A stretch of DNA of 9,438 nucleotides from Acidobacteriota bacterium (GCA_021809235.1 JAKBAG010000105.1:1-9438), one strand, 5' to 3'. Shown: positions 1 to 8,040, counted from the first letter of the stretch. Numbers and translations are program-made. Notes: generated by a model not told the origin, from the letters alone.

Positions 1-1256
1 CCATCGTTATCGAAGTCATACACGCCGGATCCCCAGCTCACATACTGCGCATCGGTCTGGGAAATTCCCGCCTCGGCGGTCACATCTTCAAAGCCCTTCC
101 ACTCCGATTGCGACCCGGACGATGATGTCCCCAGTGGCGGCGCACCCAGATTTTTCAGAAAGCGGTTGAAGCTGCCATCCGTCACCCACAGATCCAGCAC
201 ACCGCGATTCCAGAAGTCTGCAGCCACGGCTCCCATCGACGAGGTCGCTTCTCCATCCTGCCCATAAGCCGAACCCGATTCATTGCCAATCTCCTCAAAG
301 GTTCCATCGTGCTTGTTGCGAAACAGAAAATTCTGCGTACTGTCATTGGCAACGTAAAGATCGTCCCATCCATCGTTGTCAAAGTCTGCTGCGATCACAC
401 CCATCGTGCGCCCGGGAACAGATCCCATCCCCGACTTCGTAGTAACGTCGGTGAATGTTCCGTCGCAGTTGTTGTGGAACAACACATTGGTTTGTTCGGC
501 ATAGGCGAGCGGCCCTGGATAGTTGTCTGCCGCGTAGTACGTGCGGTACTTGGGATCGAACTTCACATATCGCCCCACCAGCAGATCCAGGCAGCCGTCC
601 CTGTCATAATCCAGCCAGGTGGAGCTAATGCTCCAGCCCTCAACCTTGATTCCAGCCTTGGCCGTCACATCCTGGAAGTGTCCCTGGCCATCATTGTGGT
701 AAAGAGCCACTTTTCCGTAACCGGTTACCAGCAAATCCTCCATGCCGTCGTTGTCATAATCCCCGGCGGTTGCAGCAATCGAATACATCTCCGGATTCAA
801 GCCGGACTCCTCGGTCACGTCAGTAAATCGTCCGTTGCCATCATTGCGATACAGATGATTGTGCGGTGGCGTACTGGGCTTCACCTTGAGCGGATACGGA
901 TGCATCGCATCCTCCAGCGGGCGACCGTTCACCACATAAAGCGAAGGCCTTCCCGAGTTGTTGTAGTCGAACCATACGCAGCCGGCTCCGGTTCCTTCGA
1001 GCAGCGATCCCAACCGTGCTGATCCGAAGCTGTGCGTGAAATGGATGCCGGATTTCGCAGTCGCATCCTCAAAGCGAATGGCCGCATGCTCCTGCGACAC
1101 CGCGCCATTGCAGCTGCCCGGCGTGGCTGTTGATGTTGCTGCAACCGTGTTTTGCCCAGAGTCACCGCATCGCACAGTCAAGGCCGATGGTGCGGGTCCT
1201 GGCTGTGCTGCAGCAACCGTGACCACGCTGAAAAGGAATGCCGTGATCTTCCGCAT
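1..1256 (-). CDS. Exported CRTAC1-like FG-GAP/VCBS beta-propeller protein (3' end outside window)
   Basis: Open from an ATG at 1256 to the window edge: 418 codons, no stop. I translated it directly from the minus strand. The N-terminus (MRKITAFLFSVVTVAAA) is a Sec signal peptide, so the product is probably periplasmic or outer-surface. A Thr/Ala-rich stretch with Cys30 and Cys49 follows. FG-GAP calcium-loop motifs lie at about residues 97, 166, 216, 291, 347 and 414. Loops 166, 216 and 291 are canonical (D-x-D-x-D-G-x-x-D). The loop at 97 ends in Ser instead of Asp, and the one at 347 has Trp and Arg at the second and third ligand positions. Loop 414 is cut by the edge. Between blades the family phrase DGTFTDVT or a close variant recurs. 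The start is supported by an AAGGAGG ribosome-binding site and by lying one base after the upstream stop. CRTAC1 proteins of this type often end in an ASPIC/UnbV domain, which would be beyond the window. Biochemical function unknown. Confidence 0.9.
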   Translation of the reverse strand, partial: MRKITAFLFSVVTVAAAQPGPAPSALTVRCGDSGQNTVAATSTATPGSCNGAVSQEHAAIRFEDATAKSGIHFTHSFGSARLGSLLEGTGAGCVWFDYNNSGRPSLYVVNGRPLEDAMHPYPLKVKPSTPPHNHLYRNDGNGRFTDVTEESGLNPEMYSIAATAGDYDNDGMEDLLVTGYGKVALYHNDGQGHFQDVTAKAGIKVEGWSISSTWLDYDRDGCLDLLVGRYVKFDPKYRTYYAADNYPGPLAYAEQTNVLFHNNCDGTFTDVTTKSGMGSVPGRTMGVIAADFDNDGWDDLYVANDSTQNFLFRNKHDGTFEEIGNESGSAYGQDGEATSSMGAVAADFWNRGVLDLWVTDGSFNRFLKNLGAPPLGTSSSGSQSEWKGFEDVTAEAGISQTDAQYVSWGSGVYDFDND

Positions 1257-1257
1257 C

Positions 1258-2670
1258 TCAGTTGCCCTCCTTGCCCGCACGATGCTGTGCAGCAGGCTTT
1301 ATAGGAACCGTCAGATCAACAGGGGTCGTTGAACGAAGCAGCACTTCCGGTACCCGATTCTCCGTGGATCGTTCCGGTCCTGTGTGGCAGCCCACGCAGA
1401 TTCTCTGCTCTCCGCCGCGAGCCCAGAACCAGCCACGTTCACGCCGCAGAACCGCACCATGCTTATCCAGCAACACAAACCGAAGCGGTCTGTCTCCCGG
1501 AACTTTCACGAAGAACGAACCATCCTTCTCCACCGGCGCAGTTCCCATTGCAACTGTCTTCCCACTCCGATCCTGCATCTCCAATCGCACGGAAGCTGGC
1601 GCTGTTTTCAAGTCGCCCGCACGGGACAGTCGTGAGTCGAATGCCAGCAGGTTGGCATAATCCCACGGGTGCAGTCCGGAAGGATGCCGGTTGGGCCGCG
1701 CATGCGGTGCGAAGAGAACCGGCTCCACAAGATCTCTTCCATGCTCGGCAAGGACTGTCTGCATCGCACGATCACCCGGCTTCCAGGCGCGAATCGTGTA
1801 GTGCTTCTCTGCGCCAGTCCTTGCGCTCATCAGCCATAGATCAGGAGCGATCTCCGCCATTGATCCGGCATATTCGCCGCGCGGCGCCGCCACGGGAACT
1901 TCGTTGGCCTGCGCCGAGGTAAAGCGCGCCAGCGAGTTGCCATGCGTAAAGACCGTATCGCCGGACTCCAGTTGCGTACCACCCCATCGCGCACGACCAT
2001 GATCGCAGCGCACAGACTCCACACCAGACCCATCCGCATACACCAGATACAACTCCGGTATGGACCCAGAACCCAGCGGATATCCGGCTTCAAACAAAAT
2101 CCTGCCATCCCGCAGCACAACCACAGGAAATGCACTGCCCTGCAGATGAGTAAGCAGCAGTGGGCCTGGATCAGCAGTCGGATTGCGTGGTGCCGGCTTC
2201 CGGCTCGGACCATTGTCGGTGGAGTCGAGCTCAAACATCTGACCGGTTCGCTCGGCCCACACCAGCCGACCACCGGGAAGATGCAGTGGACGCTCTGCAT
2301 CCGTCGCTGTAGAAACAACCCTGCGGACAGAATGATTCGCCAGATTCACTTCCCAGATTTGCCACCGATCTCCTAATGTCCGCTTGCCTGCAAACAGCAC
2401 CGACTTCCCGTCATAGGAGAGATCCGCGTCGGCACTTGCGACAAAATCGGGAACCAGTATCGTCGCTTTTCCCTCGTGAACCAGGAGCAGTTGCGCTCCC
2501 TCAGGAAATCGCTCACCTCCGCGCAACTCTGCAAGAGGCTTGTAGACCGGTGCGGCGGTCACGATGAAATCCGGAGCCAACGCACGCGCAGATACAGAGG
2601 AAACACCAAGCCACATCGTGCAGGAAAGTATCGCCGCACACAAGAGAACCTTGCTGGAAATCGGATTCAT
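1258..2670 (-). CDS. Exported PD40 beta-propeller mono-heme cytochrome c, hydrazine synthase alpha-like
   Basis: 470 residues. The frame stays open upstream to 2946, but the ATG at 2670 is chosen because a signal peptide starts there (MNPISSKVLLCAAILSC...SVSARA) and because that ATG overlaps the previous stop as ATGA. Residues about 45-345 form PD40/WD40-like blades; the clearest runs from LSYDGKSVLF through the WQIWEVNL segment. Residues about 355-410 look like a small beta-sandwich (DGSFFVKVPGDRPLRFVLLD). A conserved GWFWARGGEQRICVGCH segment follows, whose CVGCH at 425-429 is a c-type heme site, then TENRVPE. This order resembles the propeller-plus-heme part of proteins related to the hydrazine synthase alpha subunit, but the length is well below that of HzsA and only one CxxCH is present. 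The likely role is periplasmic electron transfer or redox chemistry; hydrazine synthesis is not implied. The stop at 1258 is one base from the next gene. Confidence 0.85.
   Translation of the reverse strand: MNPISSKVLLCAAILSCTMWLGVSSVSARALAPDFIVTAAPVYKPLAELRGGERFPEGAQLLLVHEGKATILVPDFVASADADLSYDGKSVLFAGKRTLGDRWQIWEVNLANHSVRRVVSTATDAERPLHLPGGRLVWAERTGQMFELDSTDNGPSRKPAPRNPTADPGPLLLTHLQGSAFPVVVLRDGRILFEAGYPLGSGSIPELYLVYADGSGVESVRCDHGRARWGGTQLESGDTVFTHGNSLARFTSAQANEVPVAAPRGEYAGSMAEIAPDLWLMSARTGAEKHYTIRAWKPGDRAMQTVLAEHGRDLVEPVLFAPHARPNRHPSGLHPWDYANLLAFDSRLSRAGDLKTAPASVRLEMQDRSGKTVAMGTAPVEKDGSFFVKVPGDRPLRFVLLDKHGAVLRRERGWFWARGGEQRICVGCHTGPERSTENRVPEVLLRSTTPVDLTVPIKPAAQHRAGKEGN
1266..1272 (-). promoter_or_regulatory. 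Strong Shine-Dalgarno for the CRTAC1-like gene
   Basis: The minus strand reads AAGGAGG followed by nine bases and then ATG at 1256. It lies inside the last codons of the upstream cytochrome gene. This fixes the start of the CRTAC1-like protein and suggests efficient independent initiation rather than only re-initiation. Confidence 0.75.
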
Positions 2671-3077
2671 TCCGCCACCACCACGCTTCCACCTGCCCTC
2701 TGAAACATATCCAGACTTTGTGCCTGCTGCGAGCGCAGAGAAATCCACGGTATCCGCTCGGTGTCGATCGCCAGCCCCTTTTCGGCACAAACACGGTCCA
2801 GCAGTTTCAGTCGATCCATATCCAGACCTTGAAAGGCATACGACGAAGTGCGCGGCTGGAATGCTCCTCCACGCAGCACCCGCGTCCTCCATTGCTGCGC
2901 ATGCAGTGCCATGGACACGAACAGGCTCTCGGTCTCCATCGAGCACGACCCAGCCATGATGACGAAATCGTCACCAGCCACCATAAAGTTGCTCACTGGA
3001 ATCTGGGTTTCTACACCACTTGCGCCAAGAAATACATCGGGGCTGTCGGCAAATTCACTCTGCCTATTGTTCTGCAC
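2667..3077 (-). CDS. Half-length DAHP synthase-like protein
   Basis: 136 residues from a GTG at 3077, preceded by AAGAGGAG at six bases. A TTG at 3098 would add seven residues but would place that ribosome-binding sequence inside the gene. Residues 29-107 match the start of the class-I 3-deoxy-7-phosphoheptulonate synthase barrel: VSNFMVAGDDFVIMAGSCS corresponds to the GDxxVVIAGPCS strand, then LRGGAFQPRTSSYAFQGL (68-85) to the LRGGAFKPRTSPYxFQGL loop, then GLAIDTE to GLPVVTE. Beyond that, only QAQSLDMFQ (118-126) recalls the family, and the protein stops before the metal and phosphate sites of the second half of the barrel. The conserved PRTS-loop lysine is Gln74, and Pro of AGPCS is Ser44. 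Normal catalysis of PEP plus erythrose-4-phosphate is therefore unlikely. The stop overlaps the next ATG (ATGA), which argues that it is still translated. It may be a decaying gene remnant or a retained non-enzymatic or binding protein. Confidence 0.65.
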   Translation of the reverse strand: MQNNRQSEFADSPDVFLGASGVETQIPVSNFMVAGDDFVIMAGSCSMETESLFVSMALHAQQWRTRVLRGGAFQPRTSSYAFQGLDMDRLKLLDRVCAEKGLAIDTERIPWISLRSQQAQSLDMFQRAGGSVVVAE

Positions 3078-3083
3078 GCAGAA

Positions 3084-3091
3084 CTCCTCTT
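3084..3091 (-). promoter_or_regulatory. Shine-Dalgarno selecting the GTG start of the half DAHP synthase
   Basis: The minus strand reads AAGAGGAG, then six bases, then GTG at 3077. It decides between that GTG and the TTG seven codons upstream, whose own coding frame would include this purine run. Confidence 0.6.
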
Positions 3092-3144
3092 CTTGCAAAC
3101 AATCAATCGAAGAGTCAGTCTAGCGTTTCAACAAATTGTGCGCC

Positions 3145-3160
3145 TCCATCCATGGATGGA
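3145..3160. promoter_or_regulatory. Perfect 16-bp palindrome between amidase and half DAHP synthase genes
   Basis: TCCATCCATGGATGGA reads the same on both strands and has no central spacer. It lies in the only real gap of the left operon, just after the amidase stop (3169) and about 70 bases upstream of the GTG at 3077. No T-run follows on the minus strand, so an intrinsic terminator is unlikely. A dimeric-regulator site or an RNA hairpin at an mRNA processing point are possible. Chance has not been excluded. Confidence 0.35.
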
Positions 3161-3168
3161 AGATGCAC

Positions 3169-4578
3169 TCAACCCCGCGCGATCCATGGTGGACGATATC
3201 CAAACGCTGCATCCAGAAGTCTTGCCACGCCCAGCGCCGTCTCGTCTTCATAGGGTCGCGCAGCAATCTGCACACCGATGGGCAGCCCTTCACGCGAGCA
3301 GCCAACCGGCACCACCGCTGCCGGTGCGCCCATTGTGTTCCACCATTGCGTGTAGCGAACCGCATCCAGATAAAGAACTGGAACTTCGTCAATCTGCCAA
3401 CTGCGCTCCCCATGCCGGAAGGCAGGAATCGCCGCGACTGGACTCAGGATGACCGGATACTCCTGCATCTCTTCCAGCATCCTCCCGCGCACGATGTCCA
3501 TCTCTGCCCATGCCTCCAGCAGCGTCGTTGCCGTCAGAGGTTTTGAAGCTTCCGAAATTCCCAGAAACTCCCGGAAGATGGGGCTCAGCAGTTCGTGCCT
3601 GCCGCGAATGGAGGGCTCGTAAAACATTGCCCCGCACTGCACAAAAAACTTCCACCACAGTTCTCGCATCGCTTCCAGCGCGCGAGGACGAAATGGGACA
3701 ACATCCAATCCACACGCCCGCAATGCTTCCGCCGCCTCGCGTACAGCAGCACGCGTCTCCGGCGTCACCGGGATCACTCTGTCATCCTCAAAAAATCCGA
3801 CGCGTTGCGATCGCAATTCCGCCAGACTCCACTCGCGATACAGCATCGGTGGACTGATGGGATCGATGGGATCCTGTCCGCTCAACGCCTCAAACAGTAG
3901 CGCCACATCCTCTGCAGTACGCGCCATGGGACCAATTGCACCCAACGTTGCAAACGGCCCCACGCATGGCGGCAGATGTCCGCGCCCCGGAATGCGCCCC
4001 GGAGTCGGCTTCAGCGAGCAAATCCCCGTAAAGTGTGCCGGCACCCGCACCGAGCCGCCACTATCGCTGCCCAGTCCACCTGCGGACATTCCCGCCGCAA
4101 TGGCTGCCGACTCGCCCCCGCTCGAGCCTCCAGGTGTCCGATCCAGATCCCACGGGTTTTGTACACGGCCATGCAGCAGATTGGCCGTCTCATACGCCAT
4201 CAGGAACTCCGGACAGTTTGTCGTGCCCAATAGCAGTGCTCCTGCAGCGCGCAATCGCGCAACGACGCATGCATCTGCATCCGGAATTTCGTTTTTGTGT
4301 AGCAGGCTGCCAATCTCGCAGCGATAGCCCGCGACCGCAATGGAGGATTTCACCGTAACCGGAAGGCCGTGCAGCGGTCCGCGCGGCTCAGGCATCTGAT
4401 CCAGCCTTCGCGCCTGCTCGCGCACTCGGTCTGCATCAAAATCTGCAAATGCGTTCAGTTGCGGATTCACCCGCGCAATTTGTTGGATGTGAGCTTCGGC
4501 CAGCTCGCTCACTGAAATCTCGCCGGACCGCACCATCGCAATCTGCCTCGCTGCCGGAGCCAGCACAACGTCGCTCAT
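3169..4578 (-). CDS. Amidase signature (AS) family hydrolase
   Basis: 469 residues, the usual length of a single-domain AS enzyme, with no signal peptide, so probably cytoplasmic. The family hydrolyses C-N amide bonds through a Ser-cisSer-Lys triad. All three are visible: Lys77 in LPVTVKSS, Ser152 in TPGGSSGGES, and nucleophile Ser176 in GSDSGGSVRVPAHF. The spacings 75 and 24 equal those of FAAH (Lys142, Ser217, Ser241). The Gly/Ser-rich core, the ICSLKPTPGRIP segment and the C-terminal MGAPAAVVPVG...GLPIGVQIAARP region are all typical, so the enzyme should be active. The substrate cannot be told from sequence: glutamyl-tRNA amidotransferase GatA is possible in principle, but no GatB or GatC lies nearby and the context does not suggest it. 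The ATG overlaps the stop of the upstream TPR/ASPIC gene as ATGA, implying translational coupling. Confidence 0.93.
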   Translation of the reverse strand: MSDVVLAPAARQIAMVRSGEISVSELAEAHIQQIARVNPQLNAFADFDADRVREQARRLDQMPEPRGPLHGLPVTVKSSIAVAGYRCEIGSLLHKNEIPDADACVVARLRAAGALLLGTTNCPEFLMAYETANLLHGRVQNPWDLDRTPGGSSGGESAAIAAGMSAGGLGSDSGGSVRVPAHFTGICSLKPTPGRIPGRGHLPPCVGPFATLGAIGPMARTAEDVALLFEALSGQDPIDPISPPMLYREWSLAELRSQRVGFFEDDRVIPVTPETRAAVREAAEALRACGLDVVPFRPRALEAMRELWWKFFVQCGAMFYEPSIRGRHELLSPIFREFLGISEASKPLTATTLLEAWAEMDIVRGRMLEEMQEYPVILSPVAAIPAFRHGERSWQIDEVPVLYLDAVRYTQWWNTMGAPAAVVPVGCSREGLPIGVQIAARPYEDETALGVARLLDAAFGYRPPWIARG

Positions 4579-7500
4579 CGTTGCACATCCGGTACCGAGT
4601 CATGCTGCAGATCATCGCGCGGCGTGGATGGGCTGGGCTCATAGTGGAAGGAGTGCAAACCTTCCGGCTCACCCGAGTGGAAGCGGTCATTCCACTCCAA
4701 TCGGTAGTCGAGCGACGAATCATCGTCAGGATTCTGCTCCTGTTTCGGATACGGATACTGCGACATTCCATGAAACGGCAACTGTCCCACCGTGAACGGA
4801 GACGCATCCCACCAGTCCATATCTTTCACAAATCCATTGGCGTAAAAGAAGTAATCCCGCTTCCAGTTCGGAGGCAGAGCAGGCAAGGAAGTGGCATCAA
4901 ACTCCGCAGCAATGCCTTCGCCACTCCCGAAGATTGCAAACCGATTATCCACTCGCTTCAGCAGCGGAGTAACATCGCCAAAGTGCGTGTAGCTTCCGCG
5001 CTCGCGCTGAAATGGTCCGGTCAGGCTCACGAGATTGTAGTCATAGGAAAGATCGCCCTCGCTACTTCCGTCCATCTCCTTTGGGTAGCCGCGAAAATGT
5101 AGCGTCGCTGTGGCCAGCGGCAACTCCGTGGCGCGCGCCGGTGCATTCCTGCTTTCATCCACCAGCACCTGATCCCAGTAGATCTGTAGATTCGTTTTTA
5201 ACCGAATGCGTCGAGTTCCCGCAGGCAGCTTTCCCGTCAGGTCCACCACAATCGTTCGCTCCAACCCCGCCGGAAATCCGGCAAAGCCTGGAATCCGCTG
5301 CCAGCGACCATCGGGCAACTCTGCTTCGACATATGGTGGAATCTCCCGTATGCCCGCCTGCCAGGCTGCATACAGCGATGTCGCGCTGAAGTAGTTAACG
5401 TAACCCGTCATCAGCAGACGCAGGGGTCTATCGGGCTCTCGCTGTCCCAGGTCAAGTGTCAGCGCATGCATCTTCGCAAAGCCGTCGTAGGGAAGTGGCA
5501 CAAAGTCGCTCACAAACACATGGTCCTGTCGGCTCAGCCGCTCCAGCACGCTCTTCCCTTCGTCATTCCATGCGCCTGCGGGAACATGTGCTCCCACACT
5601 GGCAATCACCCGTCCAGTGGCAAAGGGAGGATCGTCCAGAAAGCGCTCATCCGGATTCACCATTACATCGGCCGGATGATCCACTGCCACCATGCGCAGC
5701 TGATCGATGTAATTCACCTCCTCCATCGGCTCCATGAAACGCACACTCACCTTGCCGTTGAAGGTTTTTACGCTGGCGCCGTCAATCTTCACCCACTCCT
5801 CCGGGTTGGGAGTATTGCGTCGCGCCGGCGTGAACCAGTGGCCCACCACACCCGCACCAATCACATCCGTAATAAACGCATACCGATGTCCATTCCATGC
5901 AAACAAAACCGGACAGGAACTTCCCCGACGATCCGCCTCCTTGATTGCAACCACCGGCTTGCGTGGAAGATCTATTTCATCCTGGAGCACGCCTGTCGGC
6001 CACAGGATGCGAAGCAGATCAATGCTCTTTGCATCTCCGAGTCCCACCAGAATCTGCGGCGGAGCCTGTGTCTGGTAGCCGGATGCTCCCGCCAGCTCCC
6101 ACTTCTGCCACAGACCATCGGCAAACACTTCCACCTTCGCTCCCAGGCCGGTTTTGTTATCCGCCAGTCCGCTCAGATCAAGACGCACAAAGTGATTCCT
6201 GTTTGCACCCAGATTGCGCAGCAGAACCGGCGCAGCATCCTTCTGCGTCACGATCAGATCCGTTGCTCCATCCCCATCCACATCTGCAGCAATCAGGCCA
6301 CGTGCCGCCTTCCATCGGATACGGTCCAGGCCCAGTTTATGGCTCACATCCTGAAAGCTGCCGTTACCCATGTTGCGGAAGACGCGCACCTGCGTGCCCA
6401 CACGCGTCTGCACAACTGCGGCCACGTCCAACCATCCATCGTTATCCACGTCAATCGGTGTCAGACCCCATCCGCGCGTGGCATCCGCAAGTGGCAATGG
6501 AACGCGTGCAAAGCGTCTGCCAGTGCCACTCGTCGACGCATCATTCTGCCATAGCGTGATCCCCGGCGCACCGGTGTGCGTCATGGCAATATCCATCCAC
6601 CCATCCCTGTTGAAGTCCAGTACTGCAATCCCCAACGCCGACGGCAGGCTTGTGCTGGCATAGATCGGCTGTGTGGGAAACTTTCCCTCGCGCGGATTCA
6701 CATACAGTGTTGGCGCGGCAGCATCGCCGGTCACCGCTAGATCCACCGCTCGATCATTGTTGAAATCAGTAAGAATGGCCGCTTCGGTCTTGCCCGCTCC
6801 GCCGAGACCAGTCTCTGCCGTGCGTTCCGTGAACGTTCCGTTGGCATTGTTGCGCCACAACACATTCGCCTCGCCGCCTACCTGCATCGGATCCCCGGTC
6901 AAAAACAGATCCAGATGACCGTCATGATCGTAGTCAACGAATGTCAGGCCCGTCGGGCGATTACGCGGCAGTAGTCCTGCAGCTGCCGTCACATCCTCAA
7001 AATGTCCCTGGCCCAGATTGCGGAACAACAGCAGACGATCCTCCATCGCAACAGCCAGATCATTGCGCCCATCACCGTCATAGTCACCCACCGCACATGC
7101 GACGGCATGACCACTGGCATGCAACCCGATTGCATTCGAATCCAGCCTCTGAAACGTAGCTCCACCTGAGTTGTGCAGCACGGCAATCGACTGCTTGCCC
7201 GACAACATCAGCACCAGGTCCATCCGTCCCGATCCCGTCGCGTCCATCATGCAGGCCCCGCCGGTTGCTCCCGACAGCCCTGCCGTCGATGCGGTCAACA
7301 TCGGCTGCATCCCAAATCGAACTGGAATCATCCTGTGCTGGATTGCCTTCGGCTCTGCCACCGCCTTGACCGTGGAGTAATGTCCCTGCTCCCCATATGC
7401 CAATGCCAGTGGTGAAGCAATCTTGGTGCTCGTCAAATGCTGGAAGCGGGCAAAGCACTTTCTTGCCTCTGCCGTGTCGCCTGTCCGCTGCAGGGATCGG

Positions 7501-8030
7501 GCCAGCCCAAACTCTGCCGAGACATGCAATGGGTTGATTGCCAGCGTCTGCCTGTAGATTGGAATGGCGCGATCAAACTGACGCATCTCCTGGTAGCAGG
7601 CGCCCTCATAGTACAACGAGTCCGCATCCTGCGGATCAAGCCTAACTGCCTGCTGAAAGCTTGCCAGCGCTGCACTCAGCTGATTGTCCGTGTGCTGCGC
7701 CAGTCCCAGGTTGTACCATGCCTGCGGATTCTTCGGTTCCGTTGCAATCACCTGTTGAAACAGCCGCTTCGCCTCGTCCACCTTTTGCAGCACCAGCAGC
7801 GCTATCCCCTCGTTAATCGCAGCCTGCGTCAGCGTGGGATCCTCCTGCAACGCCTGCGCAAAGCTATCCGCGGCACGCTGCGTAAACTGCTGACTCATCA
7901 GCGCAACTCCGCGATTATTCAGCCGAATCGCTTGAATATGGGCAGAGGGTTGGGCCACACACAACACACTGACTCCACACAGCAGCATCCTCAGTCCCAA
8001 ACGGACACACCGCATTTTTTGCGCATTCAC
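4575..8030 (-). CDS. Exported TPR, FG-GAP seven-blade propeller and ASPIC/UnbV protein with long C-terminal region
   Basis: 1151 residues from a GTG at 8030, with AAGGGAG ten bases upstream; an ATG at 8015 is an alternative. A signal peptide (about MRCVRLGLRMLLCGVSVLCVAQPSA) directs export, and no good lipobox is seen. Residues about 33-200 hold five TPRs (e.g. PQAWYNLGLAQHTDNQLSAALASFQQAVRL). FG-GAP loops at about 263, 316, 366, 422, 472, 527 and 583 give seven evenly spaced blades, as in an integrin-like propeller. The loop at 263 (DATGSGRMD) is weaker, and 422 has Arg in place of the loop Gly. Residues about 612-688 are the ASPIC/UnbV domain (GLGAKVEVF...LLRILWPTG). Residues 706-1151 (from CPVLFAWNGHRYAFITDV on, including YWDQVLVD) form a further beta-rich region that I have seen only with ASPIC proteins and cannot assign to an activity. 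The TPRs suggest protein-protein contacts; the propeller suggests calcium-dependent ligand or polysaccharide binding. First gene of the operon. Confidence 0.92.
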   Translation of the reverse strand: MNAQKMRCVRLGLRMLLCGVSVLCVAQPSAHIQAIRLNNRGVALMSQQFTQRAADSFAQALQEDPTLTQAAINEGIALLVLQKVDEAKRLFQQVIATEPKNPQAWYNLGLAQHTDNQLSAALASFQQAVRLDPQDADSLYYEGACYQEMRQFDRAIPIYRQTLAINPLHVSAEFGLARSLQRTGDTAEARKCFARFQHLTSTKIASPLALAYGEQGHYSTVKAVAEPKAIQHRMIPVRFGMQPMLTASTAGLSGATGGACMMDATGSGRMDLVLMLSGKQSIAVLHNSGGATFQRLDSNAIGLHASGHAVACAVGDYDGDGRNDLAVAMEDRLLLFRNLGQGHFEDVTAAAGLLPRNRPTGLTFVDYDHDGHLDLFLTGDPMQVGGEANVLWRNNANGTFTERTAETGLGGAGKTEAAILTDFNNDRAVDLAVTGDAAAPTLYVNPREGKFPTQPIYASTSLPSALGIAVLDFNRDGWMDIAMTHTGAPGITLWQNDASTSGTGRRFARVPLPLADATRGWGLTPIDVDNDGWLDVAAVVQTRVGTQVRVFRNMGNGSFQDVSHKLGLDRIRWKAARGLIAADVDGDGATDLIVTQKDAAPVLLRNLGANRNHFVRLDLSGLADNKTGLGAKVEVFADGLWQKWELAGASGYQTQAPPQILVGLGDAKSIDLLRILWPTGVLQDEIDLPRKPVVAIKEADRRGSSCPVLFAWNGHRYAFITDVIGAGVVGHWFTPARRNTPNPEEWVKIDGASVKTFNGKVSVRFMEPMEEVNYIDQLRMVAVDHPADVMVNPDERFLDDPPFATGRVIASVGAHVPAGAWNDEGKSVLERLSRQDHVFVSDFVPLPYDGFAKMHALTLDLGQREPDRPLRLLMTGYVNYFSATSLYAAWQAGIREIPPYVEAELPDGRWQRIPGFAGFPAGLERTIVVDLTGKLPAGTRRIRLKTNLQIYWDQVLVDESRNAPARATELPLATATLHFRGYPKEMDGSSEGDLSYDYNLVSLTGPFQRERGSYTHFGDVTPLLKRVDNRFAIFGSGEGIAAEFDATSLPALPPNWKRDYFFYANGFVKDMDWWDASPFTVGQLPFHGMSQYPYPKQEQNPDDDSSLDYRLEWNDRFHSGEPEGLHSFHYEPSPSTPRDDLQHDSVPDVQR

Positions 8031-8040
8031 CGCAGTTACT

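Noticed and set aside
309..1022. 237-codon plus-strand open frame
   Set aside because: Antisense to well-conserved FG-GAP blades of the CRTAC1-like gene; no recognisable domain.
2671..2946. N-terminal extension of the heme protein frame up to 2946
   Set aside because: It overlaps the DAHP synthase-like gene in another frame, and the signal peptide and ATGA junction place the start at 2670.
3099..3168. Possible promoter (TTGAAA on the minus strand, 3126-3131) for the half DAHP synthase
   Set aside because: No acceptable -10 hexamer lies at 16-18 bases; the nearest candidate TAGACT has the wrong spacing. Read-through from upstream is simpler.
5466..6554. 362-codon plus-strand open frame
   Set aside because: It is antisense to the propeller and ASPIC domain of the 1151-residue protein. 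Its His/Arg/Ser-rich translation is typical of a shadow frame.
6240..7260. Recurring near-identical DNA around ATCC-rich loops, looking like dispersed repeats
   Set aside because: They encode the repeated D-x-D-x-D-G loops of the FG-GAP blades; the repeat is at protein level.
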